From positions 1 through 37,779 of the forward strand of contig CANFQO010000027.1 in the NCBI GenBank assembly GCA_947449135.1: a DNA stretch of 37,779 bases. Direction: 5' to 3'. Positions within the stretch are counted from its first letter, which is position 1; every line of letters begins with the position of its first letter. This document shows, one piece after another, positions 9,028 to 16,760 of the stretch. The DNA is from Planctomycetaceae bacterium. GTDB taxonomy: Bacteria; Planctomycetota; Planctomycetia; Pirellulales; UBA1268. Under the pieces are notes generated by a model. It was not told the DNA's origin. It saw nothing but the letters and a program-made list of their open reading frames with translations, and made no database searches. A program made the translations under genes and the position numbers.

Positions 9028-9627
9028 TCACTTCGTGTCGCCGTCGCCAAGCCTCTTCATCAGCTTGTCGTGTTCTGCCTGGGCTTTCGCGAGCGCCGCG
9101 TTGATCTTCTGGCAGTGCTGCTGTGCGGTCTTCGCGTCGATCTTCTCGCCCGAGTGGTGTTCGTCCAGGGCTTCATGGTGGGCCTTGGCCTCGGCGAGGT
9201 TCCGTTCGACGTCGTCGATGAGTTCAAGCGACTCGGTGTCCTTGATCGCTGCCGCGTGCTTTCGCATCTTGCCGAGATAGCGGCCCAGCTTTTCGATGTA
9301 GTTCCCGATCGTGTCACTCGCCTCCTCGGCCACTTCTCGATCGACCACGCCGGCCGGCGTCGCCACAGCCGCGGCACTCGCTGCGACTGTCGGCGAAGCG
9401 GCAGCCGGCTGGGCCACCGGGGTCTGCACGCTGCTGAGATACTGGCTGTAGTGATCGACGTTCTGGCGGGCGCTGTGGAACGAACTGTGGGCACTGCTCC
9501 CGTAGAAGTTGTACTGGCCGCCGGCCTTCGCCCCGGCATTGGCCTGAGCCAGTGCGGCCTGTGCGGCCAGCGACAATCCGATGGTCAGAACAAAAACAAG
9601 GCCGACGGTCTTCGTGGCTGCTCGCAT
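9028..9627 (-). CDS. Small exported helical protein of unknown function
   Basis: 199 aa. A clear Sec signal peptide, MRAATKTVGLVFVLTIGL then AAQAALAQ, is cleaved at about residue 28. An Ala/Pro/Val-rich low-complexity stretch (about 70-105) follows. The last 95 residues are charged and strongly helical (IGNYIEKLGRYLGKMRKH, KINAALAKAQAEHDKLMK), probably a coiled coil or helical bundle. I do not recognise the family. The start at 9627 is supported by an AAGGAG Shine-Dalgarno about 10 bp upstream. It lies 41 bp upstream of the giant cytochrome gene on the same strand and could be co-transcribed with it. The frame stays open to 9870, but that extension runs through a dispersed repeat and is not coding. 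Confidence 0.75.
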   Translation of the reverse strand: MRAATKTVGLVFVLTIGLSLAAQAALAQANAGAKAGGQYNFYGSSAHSSFHSARQNVDHYSQYLSSVQTPVAQPAAASPTVAASAAAVATPAGVVDREVAEEASDTIGNYIEKLGRYLGKMRKHAAAIKDTESLELIDDVERNLAEAKAHHEALDEHHSGEKIDAKTAQQHCQKINAALAKAQAEHDKLMKRLGDGDTK

Positions 9628-9739
9628 CACTTCAAGCTCCTTTTGGAAAATCAGGTCCCTCTCCCGTCGCTTTGAGTTCCTGATACACGAGAGTGTAGCA
9701 CTGTGCTGGAGGGTTTGAGCAGAAGGGAACGGGCCGTAT
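9628..9739 (-). promoter_or_regulatory. Upstream region of the small exported helical protein
   Basis: This is the gene-free stretch between the small exported gene and repeat copy A. On the minus strand it holds the AAGGAG ribosome-binding site and a possible -10 box TACACT, read from 9701 down to 9696, without a good -35. The rest of the 304-bp gap is repeat copy A and a GC-rich hairpin after purH. Confidence 0.25.
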
Positions 9740-9870
9740 TGGTTCGCCGGTCTGCGGCATGCTCGTCGCCGGCGGACTTTGCCGTTGCATGCTCGTGGGC
9801 CCTGGTGCGTCCTGCGTTGCAGGCAAAGTGCACCGGCTCCTGCACGTGCCTCCGACCGTCTCCTCAGCAT
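9740..9870 (-). repeat. Dispersed structured repeat, copy A
   Basis: This is one of three copies (also 13119-13248 and 34511-34636). Read on the minus strand it has three parts. A conserved left block contains CGGTCGGAGGCACGTGCAGG. A perfect 8-bp stem, ACTTTGCC with GGCAAAGT (9829-9822 and 9783-9776), closes a 38-nt loop. A conserved right block contains GCCGGCGACGAGCATGCC and folds as CCGG...CCGG. The copies share left and right blocks, but the stem sequence differs while pairing is retained. It lies between purH and the small exported gene, in minus orientation. Confidence 0.8.
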
Positions 9871-9882
9871 CTGGAGATTTCA

Positions 9883-9910
9883 CGCGGCCCTCTGAATCGA
9901 AGGGGCCGCG
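9883..9910 (-). terminator. GC-rich hairpin after purH
   Basis: A perfect 8-bp inverted repeat, CGCGGCCC (9883-9890) and GGGCCGCG (9903-9910), with a 12-nt loop lies 22 bp past the purH stop. There is no T-run on either side, so it may stop or pause transcription or protect the 3' end rather than act as a classical intrinsic terminator. Confidence 0.35.
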
Positions 9911-9931
9911 GGATGGCCAATTCCCTGTCAA

Positions 9932-11608
9932 TCAATGCCGGAAGTGACGCCGTGATGTGAACACCATCGGGATGCCGGCCGTGTCGGCGGCAGCGATCAC
10001 CTCGGCGTCACGCTTCGAGCCGCCCGGCTGAATCACGGCCGCGATGCCAGCCCGCGCGATCAGGTCGATCGAATCTGGGAACGGGAAGAAGGCATCGGAC
10101 GCCAGAACGCTGCCCCGCACCCGATCCCCCGCCTTCTCCAGCGCGATCCGCACGGCGTCCACACGGCTGGTCTGGCCCAGTCCAGCCCCCACCAGGCTCG
10201 TTCCCTTACAGACCGCGATCGCGTTACTCGTGAGGCGACGCACGATCGTGAAGGCAAAGTCGAGCGACTGGGTCAGCGCAGGCGCAGGCGCCGCCTTCGT
10301 GACCACCCGCCAGGTCGCGGGATCATCGCAGGCAGTGTCGGGACGCTGGGCCAACAGCGCGCCGGCGATGCTCCGCAGTTCCAGGCCTCCCGTCGCCTCC
10401 CAGGGGTCGCCTGCCGGCACCTCCACCAGTCGCACGCTGCCCTTCCAGGTGGGCCGCGTGGTGATCAACTCAACCGCTTCCGGCTCGAAGGCTGGCGCGG
10501 CGATCACCTCCACAAACAACCCCGGGGCAAGGAGCACCTCGGCGCAGCCGCGGTCGAACGTCCGATTGACGGCCACGATCGAGCCGAAAGCACTGGTGGG
10601 ATCTGCCGCCATCGCGGTGGCCAGCGCTTCGGCGGCTGTTGCACCGGCAGCTGCACCGCACGGATTCGTGTGCTTCACGACCACGGCCGCCGGTTCGGCA
10701 AGCAAGCCGGCCAGCCGCGTGGCTCCGTCGAGATCGAGCAGGTTGTTGTAGGAGAGTTCCTTGCCGGAGAGTTGCTTGAGCCCCGCCAGCCCAAGGTGTG
10801 TCCCCACCGGAGCAAAGAGCGCCGCCGACTGGTGCGGGTTTTCTCCATATCGCAGCGGCAGCCGCCGTTCCAGATCCAGGGAGAGCCTGCTGGGGAGCGG
10901 CGGTTCGTCGCCATCGTCTTTCTCGATGGTGGCCACGGCCGTGGGCTGGCTCGAGGTGGCATGAAGATCGGCGTGGCGGGCCATCCAGGCCGCGATGGCC
11001 GTGTCGTAGACGGCCGTCCGCTCGAAGGCGCGGGCAGCCAACCGCCTACGCTGGGCCAGCGTGGTGCCGCCGCTGCCGAGCGCGGCGAGAAAATCGTCGT
11101 ACTGATCGGGGCTGGTCACCACGGCGGTGAATGCATGGTTCTTGGCCGCGGCCCGCACGAGGCTGGGACCGCCGACATCGATCAGTTCGATCGCCTCGCC
11201 GGCGGTGCAATCGGGCCGGGAGACAGCCGCTTCGAACGCGTAGAGGTTGACGATCACGGCGTCGAACATGTCGATGCCGTGGTCGGCGAGGACGGCCCGG
11301 TCATCGGCGCGGTCGTGGCGGGCGAGCACCCCCGCAAAGATCCGCGGGTGGAGCGTCTTGACGCGACCGTCGAGAATCTCGGGGAAGGACGTGATGGCCG
11401 AAACGTCCTCGACCTCGAGTCCGTGGCTGACGAGCGCCGCGCTCGTGCCGCCGGTGCTCACGACGCGGACGCCCGCCGCCTTCAAGCCGGCAGCCAGGCG
11501 GCCGAGGCCGGTCTTGTCGAACACGCTCACCAGCACGCGACGGATGGGAACGACATCAACAGCGGGCGTGTTGGCCGCCTGAGAAGCATGGGCATGTGTT
11601 GGATTCAT
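9932..11608 (-). CDS. purH: Bifunctional AICAR transformylase / IMP cyclohydrolase
   Basis: A 558-aa PurH catalysing the last two steps of IMP synthesis in the cytosol. The N-terminal cyclohydrolase (MGS-like) domain, residues 22-215, has VVSTGGTS (49-56) and GRVKTLHPRIFAGVLARHD (81-99). The C-terminal AICAR transformylase has RYGENPHQ (253-260) and the catalytic KHTNPCG (Lys312/His313), with SDAFFPFPDSIDLIA and IQPGGS near the end. The full-length reading frame has every motif intact. It is somewhat longer than the usual 510-530 aa because of an 18-residue N-terminal extension and a charged spacer at about 217-240. The next gene upstream, an aminotransferase on the same strand, ends 42 bp away; the link is probably only positional. 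Confidence 0.97.
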   Translation of the reverse strand: MNPTHAHASQAANTPAVDVVPIRRVLVSVFDKTGLGRLAAGLKAAGVRVVSTGGTSAALVSHGLEVEDVSAITSFPEILDGRVKTLHPRIFAGVLARHDRADDRAVLADHGIDMFDAVIVNLYAFEAAVSRPDCTAGEAIELIDVGGPSLVRAAAKNHAFTAVVTSPDQYDDFLAALGSGGTTLAQRRRLAARAFERTAVYDTAIAAWMARHADLHATSSQPTAVATIEKDDGDEPPLPSRLSLDLERRLPLRYGENPHQSAALFAPVGTHLGLAGLKQLSGKELSYNNLLDLDGATRLAGLLAEPAAVVVKHTNPCGAAAGATAAEALATAMAADPTSAFGSIVAVNRTFDRGCAEVLLAPGLFVEVIAAPAFEPEAVELITTRPTWKGSVRLVEVPAGDPWEATGGLELRSIAGALLAQRPDTACDDPATWRVVTKAAPAPALTQSLDFAFTIVRRLTSNAIAVCKGTSLVGAGLGQTSRVDAVRIALEKAGDRVRGSVLASDAFFPFPDSIDLIARAGIAAVIQPGGSKRDAEVIAAADTAGIPMVFTSRRHFRH

Positions 11609-11650
11609 GCCGTCGATTAGACCACTCCTGCCACGATCGAAAAGGGGGCG

Positions 11651-12886
11651 TCACGCCGCGGCGTATTCGTCGAGCAGGGACTCGATCCGGGCGAAGACAT
11701 CAGCCATCTGCTCCGCATCGGGCAGGAGGGTGACCCGGAAGTGGTCGCGGTAGGGCACGTTGAAGCTCGATCCCGGCGCCACCAGCACGTGCTTCCGCTC
11801 CAGCAGATCAAGCGCAAACGCCTGGTCATTGAAGGCCTTCTCGCCACCCGGCAGGCGGTCGGCATGCACGCGCACGAAGGCATACATCGCCCCCTGCGGC
11901 GTCACCACCGACAGATACCTGCTCCGTGCCGCCGCATCCAGCACCGCAGCACGGGTGGCATGCAGTCGGCCGCCCGCCCGCGTGAGATCGAAGATCGACT
12001 GGCGTCCGCCAAGCGCCGTCTGCACGGCGTATTGGCCCGGCACGTTTGAACAGAGGCGGAGCGACGCGAGCAATTCCACCGCCTGAATGTAGTCCCGGGC
12101 ATGCTCCCGTTCGCCGGAGCATACGAGCCAGCCCACGCGGAGCCCGCAGGCGCGGTAGATCTTGCTGAGTCCGCCAAACGTGAGGCAGAGCGTGTTTTTC
12201 GCCAGCGTCGCTGCCGGCACGAACTCCGCATCGTCGTAGAGCATCTCGTCGTAGATCTCGTCGGCGCAGAAGACCAGGTGCCGTCGCTCAGCGATGCCGG
12301 CCAGCGCCGCAAGCGTCTCCCTCGGGTAGACAGCGCCGGTGGGATTATTGGGGTTGATGACCACCAGGGCCCGCGTGCGGTCTGTGACGAGCGATTCCAC
12401 CTCGGCCGGATCAGGCACGAAGCCGTTCTCGGGCCGGCAGGGATAGTGCACCGCCTTCGCGCCGTGAATCACGACCGACGCCGTCCAGAGGGGATAGTCG
12501 GGGCTCGGCACCAGCACCTCGTCACCCGGATTGAGCAACGCCCGCATGGCGAGCATGATCAGTTCGGAGACGCCGTTGCCCATGAAGACGTCGTCGGCAG
12601 TGACATCCATGACGCCGCGGTTTTGCTGCTGCATCACCACCGCCTCGCGGGCCGGAAAGATCCCCTTCTGATGCGAGTAGGGATCGGCCTGATGGAGGTT
12701 CTCCACGATGGCCACCCGCATCGATCCAGGCATGCGGAAGCCGAAGGCGCCGGGATTGCCGATGTTGAGCTTGACGATCTCGTGCCCTTCGCGCTCCAAC
12801 TGCTCCGCGCGGCGGGCCAAGGCTCCGCGAATCTCGTACTTGACGTCGTGCAGGTGCTCGGAGGCACGCAGGATGGGAAGGCTCAT
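11651..12886 (-). CDS. Alanine-type aminotransferase, PLP-dependent class I (AlaA-like)
   Basis: A 411-aa fold-type I aminotransferase. Residues visible are NPNNPTG (178-184), Asp209 and Tyr212 in ADEIYDE, the PLP lysine Lys242 in GGLSKIYRACGLRVGW, and a substrate-carboxylate Arg near the C-terminus (about 386) in FRVTLLPD. The N-terminal stretch EHLHDVKYEIRGALARRA and the NIGNPGAFGF segment match E. coli AlaA, a glutamate-pyruvate aminotransferase of about 405 aa. The likely role is alanine synthesis from pyruvate. The ATG at 12886 gives the AlaA-like N-terminus; the frame is open upstream to 13024, but that stretch overlaps repeats. It lies 42 bp upstream of purH on the same strand. Confidence 0.88.
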   Translation of the reverse strand: MSLPILRASEHLHDVKYEIRGALARRAEQLEREGHEIVKLNIGNPGAFGFRMPGSMRVAIVENLHQADPYSHQKGIFPAREAVVMQQQNRGVMDVTADDVFMGNGVSELIMLAMRALLNPGDEVLVPSPDYPLWTASVVIHGAKAVHYPCRPENGFVPDPAEVESLVTDRTRALVVINPNNPTGAVYPRETLAALAGIAERRHLVFCADEIYDEMLYDDAEFVPAATLAKNTLCLTFGGLSKIYRACGLRVGWLVCSGEREHARDYIQAVELLASLRLCSNVPGQYAVQTALGGRQSIFDLTRAGGRLHATRAAVLDAAARSRYLSVVTPQGAMYAFVRVHADRLPGGEKAFNDQAFALDLLERKHVLVAPGSSFNVPYRDHFRVTLLPDAEQMADVFARIESLLDEYAAA

Positions 12887-13118
12887 GGCTGGGCGCGGCT
12901 CTGCCGTGGCTGGAAGGGGCTGAAAACCCTCAATCATAACGCGGGCTAAAGGCTGCAGCCAAAAAGCGGAATACAGGCAATGGTTCGGGCCTGTCCATGC
13001 CCTGAGAGCCGGCGTTGCTGACAAGCGCAGGCAGGATGCCGGAGCGTAGTCAGCATCGAGTGAGCGAAGGCCAGGATGGCCGTAGCGAACGTCCGGCGAC
13101 GGGGCATGGGCAGGCCCG
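12887..13118. repeat. REP-like palindromic cluster inside a 135-bp inverted repeat
   Basis: The gap upstream of the aminotransferase has no gene. From 12985 to 13119 it forms an imperfect long palindrome: 18-bp arms at 12985-13002 (TCGGGCCTGTCCATGCCC) and 13102-13119 (GGGCATGGGCAGGCCCGA) pair at 17 of 18 positions. Inside are two short hairpins of one type, GGCAGGATGCC (13030-13040) and GGCCAGGATGGCC (13069-13081). Both are flanked by GAGCG- or GTAGC-type words, as in bacterial REP elements. It abuts dispersed-repeat copy B directly. Confidence 0.75.
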
Positions 13119-13248
13119 ATGCTGAAGAGCCGGTCGGAGGCACGCGCAGGAGCTGGTGAATTCTGCGACTCACAAGTGGCTCACCATCGTCCGAGAGCCT
13201 CCCGTAGCAGAATCCGCCGGCGACGAGCATGCCGCAGCCGGCGAACCA
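13119..13248 (+). repeat. Dispersed structured repeat, copy B
   Basis: This plus-orientation copy of the element is also found at 9740-9870 and 34511-34636. The left block has GCCGGTCGGAGGCACGCGCA. The central stem is ATTCTGC (13160-13166) with GCAGAAT (13207-13213) around a 40-nt loop. The right block has CCGCCGGCGACGAGCATGCC and ends CCGGCGAACCA. The central stem shares no exact sequence with the other copies yet pairs perfectly. It lies just beyond the 3' end of the histidine kinase gene. Confidence 0.8.
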
Positions 13249-13268
13249 TTGCGTTCCGCACAGGCCCA

Positions 13269-14234
13269 TCACGGCGCCGCCGGCAACTCCACTTCCATGA
13301 TCGTGCCCTTCTGTGGCAGGCGGCCCTTCGCCACCACCCTGCCCCGCAGCTGTTTCACGATCGCATGCACGAGAAACAGTCCGAGTCCCGTGCCGGGCGT
13401 CGACCGCTCCAGTTCGCTCCCCAGCCGCACGAACCGCTGAAACACGTTTTGCCGTTCTGCCGCCGGGATGCCCGGCCCATTGTCCGCCACCCGCACGAGC
13501 ACCTTCCCCCGTGGCAACGCCGATGCCGTCACCTCCACCTCGGGAGCGGGCAGCGAATACTTCACCGCATTGTCGACGAGGTTGCGGAACACGATCTCCA
13601 CGTCGGCCTCGCGGCCACACACCCGCAGGACGCCTCCCGTGGCGGGCGAGCCGGCCACGCCCATCCCCACGCCCACGATCTCGAGCCGCACGCTCTCGGT
13701 CGGCACGCCGTAGCGGTGCACCGCGGCCTCGCAGGCCCGCTGGAGGACCGGCTCGATGGCCGTTGCATCGGTGCCTCGGCGGGCCCGACGCTGCAGTGTT
13801 TTGGCGGCGTCGAGCAGGTGGTCGATGAGCGTATCGAGTCGCTCCACGTCCTTGAGCATGAAGCGGTGGAAATCGGCCTGCTGTTCCGGCGGCACGCTGC
13901 GGCGGGTAAGTGTCTGCAGGTAGAGCTTGAGCGATGCCAGCGGGCTTTTGAGTTCGTGCGTGACGCTATCGATGAAGTTGCTCTGCCGCTGGGAGAGGGC
14001 GATGGCCTTGAGCGTGAGGGCCAGGTAGATGATCACGCCCACAAGCACCAGCACGAGCAGCGCCACGCCGATGCCCAGGATCGTCCAGTAGAATGCCGCG
14101 TTTTCATTGCGGTTCTGAGAACCCAGCGCCGCAGCGATGCTGACGAGCACCCAACCGACGCCCAGCGTCAGGATCGAGCCGATCAGCACGACACCCAGCA
14201 GGATTGGCCAGCGGAGCGAACGACGCGGTTCCAT
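13269..14234 (-). CDS. Membrane sensor histidine kinase with minimal sensor region
   Basis: 321 aa. Two membrane helices (about 9-35 and 50-75) are separated by a loop of only about 14 residues, so there is almost no periplasmic sensor. The HisKA box is FIDSVTHELKSPLASLKLY, phospho-His93. The ATPase domain has the N box FRNLVDNAVKYS (Asn222), G1 DNGPGIP (251-257) and G2 GTGLGLFLVH (281-290). The kinase should autophosphorylate and pass phosphate to a response regulator. None is adjacent; the orphan OmpR-type regulator at 2299-3102 is the only candidate in the window. The short loop suggests it senses the membrane itself or a partner protein. The ATG at 14234 has GCGAGG upstream as a plausible ribosome-binding site. 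Confidence 0.93.
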   Translation of the reverse strand: MEPRRSLRWPILLGVVLIGSILTLGVGWVLVSIAAALGSQNRNENAAFYWTILGIGVALLVLVLVGVIIYLALTLKAIALSQRQSNFIDSVTHELKSPLASLKLYLQTLTRRSVPPEQQADFHRFMLKDVERLDTLIDHLLDAAKTLQRRARRGTDATAIEPVLQRACEAAVHRYGVPTESVRLEIVGVGMGVAGSPATGGVLRVCGREADVEIVFRNLVDNAVKYSLPAPEVEVTASALPRGKVLVRVADNGPGIPAAERQNVFQRFVRLGSELERSTPGTGLGLFLVHAIVKQLRGRVVAKGRLPQKGTIMEVELPAAP

Positions 14235-14308
14235 CAAGAGCCTCGCAATAGCCTCGGCTGGCTGTGGTCCTGGCCACATCTGGGCATAAACGGTCGGGCG
14301 GCCGAAGT

Positions 14309-14869
14309 ATGCTACCAATCACCATGCAGCCACACGACACACGCTCACCGATCAACCGGCCGCCGATGCACCTTGCCGCCGGCCCCACCGCCGCCGTGTT
14401 TACCTGGACAGGCGACCGCTGGGCACATCGGATCACAACCGGCGGTGGCGAAGCCGACGGCTGGACGTCACTCGACGGGCCCTCTCCCGCCGACGATCCC
14501 CGCTGGCCGGCCTCGCCGGTCCTTGTCGAACTGTCGCGAGTCGAACTGTCGCGAGTGGACCTGCCGCGGGCCGCTGCGGCCGGCGAATCAGCCGTTGTCG
14601 GCGTTGGACTGGCCGGCCGTTCGCATTTCTCGGCCAGCATCGCCCCCGACCCCGAGGTGGCCGATGCGATTCGGTTTGAAATCGCCTGCCGGCTTCACGA
14701 ATCTCCACTCTGGCTGGGATCAACCTATCGAGCGGGAGGGCAACTCTTTCAACTGACTGCTGAGGACGATATGGCGACGCTGCCACGGACGGTCGTCTGG
14801 GCCTATTCCATCGGGCCACAGGGCATTTTTGGAGTGCGTGGGGCCGCGGTCGCCACTAGGCCCGCCTGA
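14309..14869 (+). CDS. Hypothetical protein with a small internal tandem duplication
   Basis: 186 aa from the ATG at 14309, or 181 aa from 14324; no clear Shine-Dalgarno decides between them. No signal peptide or membrane segment is visible. A 15-bp direct repeat (14526-14555) gives the peptide VELSRVELSRVDLPR, so two or three near-identical five-residue units. The C-terminal part (IRFEIACRLHESPLWLGSTY, then TVVWAYSIGPQGIFGVRG) looks like ordinary folded protein. I do not recognise a family. It is divergent from the histidine kinase with a 74-bp gap and is followed after 146 bp by the next plus-strand gene. Codon usage looks like that of its neighbours, which supports it being real. Confidence 0.6.
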   Translation: MLPITMQPHDTRSPINRPPMHLAAGPTAAVFTWTGDRWAHRITTGGGEADGWTSLDGPSPADDPRWPASPVLVELSRVELSRVDLPRAAAAGESAVVGVGLAGRSHFSASIAPDPEVADAIRFEIACRLHESPLWLGSTYRAGGQLFQLTAEDDMATLPRTVVWAYSIGPQGIFGVRGAAVATRPA

Positions 14870-15015
14870 CGCGTTGCCGGCCCGGTCAGTGAAACCGGCC
14901 ACCGATGCCGTTTTTGCGGACGACGCCTTGCGATCCGCCTGCGGATCGATCAGATTCTGGGGGCTGACCGTGCGAACCCACGCACTCAATTTCTGCCGCC
15001 CGCCGGAACGCCCAC

Positions 15016-15687
15016 ATGTTCGACGTCATCGAGCGACTGAAGTCAGAATGGACCGACAAGTATGTCGTGATCAATTCGTCGGCCCCCGAACTGGCCCGCT
15101 TCGCCCACGCGACGGGAACCGTTCGGACCGTCAACATGAACGGCCGCTGCCTGGTCGAGTTTGACCAGTTCAACAACATCGGCTGGTACGACATTGATCC
15201 CGCCGCCCTGAAGATCGTACCGCAACCGTTGCCGAAGCCGGTCGAAAAAGAGGCTCCCAAGCCTGCTGCTGCCGCCAAGCCTGCGGCTCCAGCAAAGCCC
15301 ACAGCCGCCAAAGCAGCCGTCGCCGGCAAGCCGTCGACAGCCGACATCCTCGCGGCGGCACGGGCCAAGGCCGGCGGTGCGGCCTCCCCCTCGGCAGCCA
15401 AGCCCGCGGCACCTGCAGCCACGCCTGGCGAGAAGAAGCCCGTGACTTCCGGCGGCAAGCTCTCGACCGCTGACATCCTCGCCCGGGCCCGGGCGGCCAA
15501 GTCAGCCGCTGCCGAGCCAGCCACTTCGGAGCCGCCTGCTCAGGAATCGGCCGACGCGGAAGCTGAACCAGTGGCGGCCCCTGCCAAGCCGGCTGCCGCC
15601 AAGAAGCAAGCTGCCAGTGGTGGTGCGCTCCCCACGACCACGGCTGAGAAAATTGCCTGGTGCCGCCAACACGACGCCACCGGCTGA
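15016..15687 (+). CDS. Planctomycete conserved protein with Ala/Pro/Lys-rich tail and repeated STADIL motif
   Basis: 223 aa. Residues 1-75 form a compact beta-rich domain (MFDVIERLKSEWTDKYVVI, then VRTVNMNGRCLVEFDQF and IGWYDIDPAALKIV) that I remember only from planctomycete proteins. From about 75 on it is a low-complexity Lys/Pro/Ala linker carrying two copies of a short motif, PSTADILAAARAKAG and LSTADILARARAAK. It ends in TTAEKIAWCRQHDATG, a conserved-looking cap. The layout, one folded domain plus a flexible tail with short linear motifs, suggests an adaptor or nucleic-acid-binding protein. That is inference. The lipoprotein gene follows 55 bp downstream, probably in the same transcript. 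Confidence 0.8.
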   Translation: MFDVIERLKSEWTDKYVVINSSAPELARFAHATGTVRTVNMNGRCLVEFDQFNNIGWYDIDPAALKIVPQPLPKPVEKEAPKPAAAAKPAAPAKPTAAKAAVAGKPSTADILAAARAKAGGAASPSAAKPAAPAATPGEKKPVTSGGKLSTADILARARAAKSAAAEPATSEPPAQESADAEAEPVAAPAKPAAAKKQAASGGALPTTTAEKIAWCRQHDATG

Positions 15688-15742
15688 TTCAGACACGTTT
15701 TCCACAGGCTTCAGTTTCCAAAGCGTCCAGGAGGGACTCTCG

Positions 15743-16228
15743 ATGCGACGGACCGTCATGCCGTTCTTGATGGCCTGCGCCCTGCTCCTCTGCGGCGCCG
15801 GATGCGGCCGGTTGTCCAGCCATCCGGTGGTCGTGGGCGCCAAAAAAGAGGTCACTCGCAATCCACGGGTACTGGAACTGCTCGCGGGCCCCGGAGGGAC
15901 GATCGAATGCAGTTCGACCGTCACAGGCCGGGCGAACGAGACCGACGGCATCGCCGCGATGGAGTTCGAGGCAATCGGCGCAAAGGGTCGCGGCACCGTG
16001 ATCGTCGAGGGGAAAAAACTCGGTCAGGAGTGGACTGTGACGCGGCTGGAACTGCAGCCCGTCGGGGGGGGCGAGCACCTGATGCTCACAGCGGATCTCG
16101 AGGCTCACACCGGCACCGACACGCCAAAGTTCGATCCCGCGGCCACATCGTCGCCAACCACCCAACCGGCCCCGCCCCCGCCGGCTGATATCGAGATCGC
16201 ACTGCCGCCAGGCGGCCCGTCCCCTTGA
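15743..16228 (+). CDS. Coa1-like lipoprotein (cytochrome oxidase assembly family)
   Basis: 161 aa. The N-terminus MRRTVMPFLMACALLLCGAGC ends in a lipobox-like LLCGAGC, so a lipid-anchored protein is likely. The mature part matches my memory of the Coa1/cytochrome c oxidase assembly factor family: NPRVLELLAGPGG, STVTGRANETDGIAAMEFEA, then GKGTV-type repeats (AKGRGTVIVEGKKLGQEW) and a hydrophobic beta strand. The C-terminus is Pro/Thr-rich. In bacteria this family is found as stand-alone proteins of unclear role; no oxidase genes are nearby. The ATG at 15743 is well supported by CAGGAGG 9 bp upstream. A terminator follows at 16287. Confidence 0.72.
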   Translation: MRRTVMPFLMACALLLCGAGCGRLSSHPVVVGAKKEVTRNPRVLELLAGPGGTIECSSTVTGRANETDGIAAMEFEAIGAKGRGTVIVEGKKLGQEWTVTRLELQPVGGGEHLMLTADLEAHTGTDTPKFDPAATSSPTTQPAPPPPADIEIALPPGGPSP

Positions 16229-16286
16229 AGGGACGCCCAAGTGACCGGCAAAGTCACTGGTAAACCGCAGCGATCGTGACGGTCAC

Positions 16287-16310
16287 TTCGGTCGCTAAAC
16301 CGAATTTTTC
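16287..16310 (+). terminator. Intrinsic terminator after the Coa1-like gene
   Basis: A perfect 6-bp stem, TTCGGT (16287-16292) and ACCGAA (16299-16304), encloses a 6-nt loop and is followed directly by TTTTTC. It overlaps a larger dyad, AAGTGACCG (16239-16247) with CGGTCACTT (16280-16288). It should end the plus-strand transcript covering 15016-16228. Confidence 0.75.
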
Positions 16311-16339
16311 TGCGATTCAAATCATCGCCCGGAAAAAGT

Positions 16340-16367
16340 TTGACTCGCGCAAGGGCGGGCCCATAAT
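16340..16367 (+). promoter_or_regulatory. Sigma70-type promoter of the 73-aa gene
   Basis: TTGACT (16340-16345) and CATAAT (16362-16367), each a 5/6 match, are separated by 16 bp. The promoter sits between the terminator of the previous unit and the small gene. The predicted start near 16374 gives a leader of about 150 nt before the ATG at 16525, long for such a small gene. The leader contains two near-identical 14-bp words (GTTGCCCGTCGCGG and GTTGCACGCCGCGG). Confidence 0.6.
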
Positions 16368-16524
16368 GGCGACGTCCCTTACGTTCACGGTTGCCCGTCG
16401 CGGCAGCTTCGGCCGCCCGTCATTCCGGGTTGCACGCCGCGGATTTTCGTGTTCGTCACGCCCCTCTCGAGTCTTCGCTAGTACACACATCATGTTGAAC
16501 CAAACAAGGAGTCGTTTCACGCCG

Positions 16525-16746
16525 ATGGCCCGGATTCGCAACGTTTTTGAAATTATTGAACTGTACGGACACGACGAAAATTTCGAACCGCACGCCACCA
16601 CGGAATTCATCCCCACGGCAGCGCCGGCCGGTTCGAAGCAGAAGATCGACATTCTGGCCGAGCGCATTCAGCGGGGCATGCCTCTGTGGCACCCGGAAGA
16701 CTCGACCGATTCGAGCACGGCCACGCTGGTTGCCGAGCACGTCTAA
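16525..16746 (+). CDS. Small conserved planctomycete protein, 73 aa
   Basis: 73 aa beginning MARIRNVFEIIELYGHDENF and containing QKIDILAERIQRGMPLWHPED. I remember similar 60-90 residue proteins ending in a RxxRGxPLWHPxD motif in other planctomycetes; their function is unknown. No signal peptide or membrane helix is visible. An AAGGAG lies 14 bp before the ATG at 16525, somewhat far. An alternative ATG at 16492 would add 11 residues without a better ribosome-binding site. The gene stands alone behind its own promoter and a long leader, converging on smpB. Confidence 0.7.
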   Translation: MARIRNVFEIIELYGHDENFEPHATTEFIPTAAPAGSKQKIDILAERIQRGMPLWHPEDSTDSSTATLVAEHV

Positions 16747-16760
16747 GCAGACGTCGTCAC

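Noticed and set aside
13119-14756. Long plus-strand reading frame of 545 codons opposite the histidine kinase
   Set aside because: It is the antisense of a kinase with all catalytic boxes intact, and its product is rich in Arg, Pro and His without any domain; it is a high-GC shadow.
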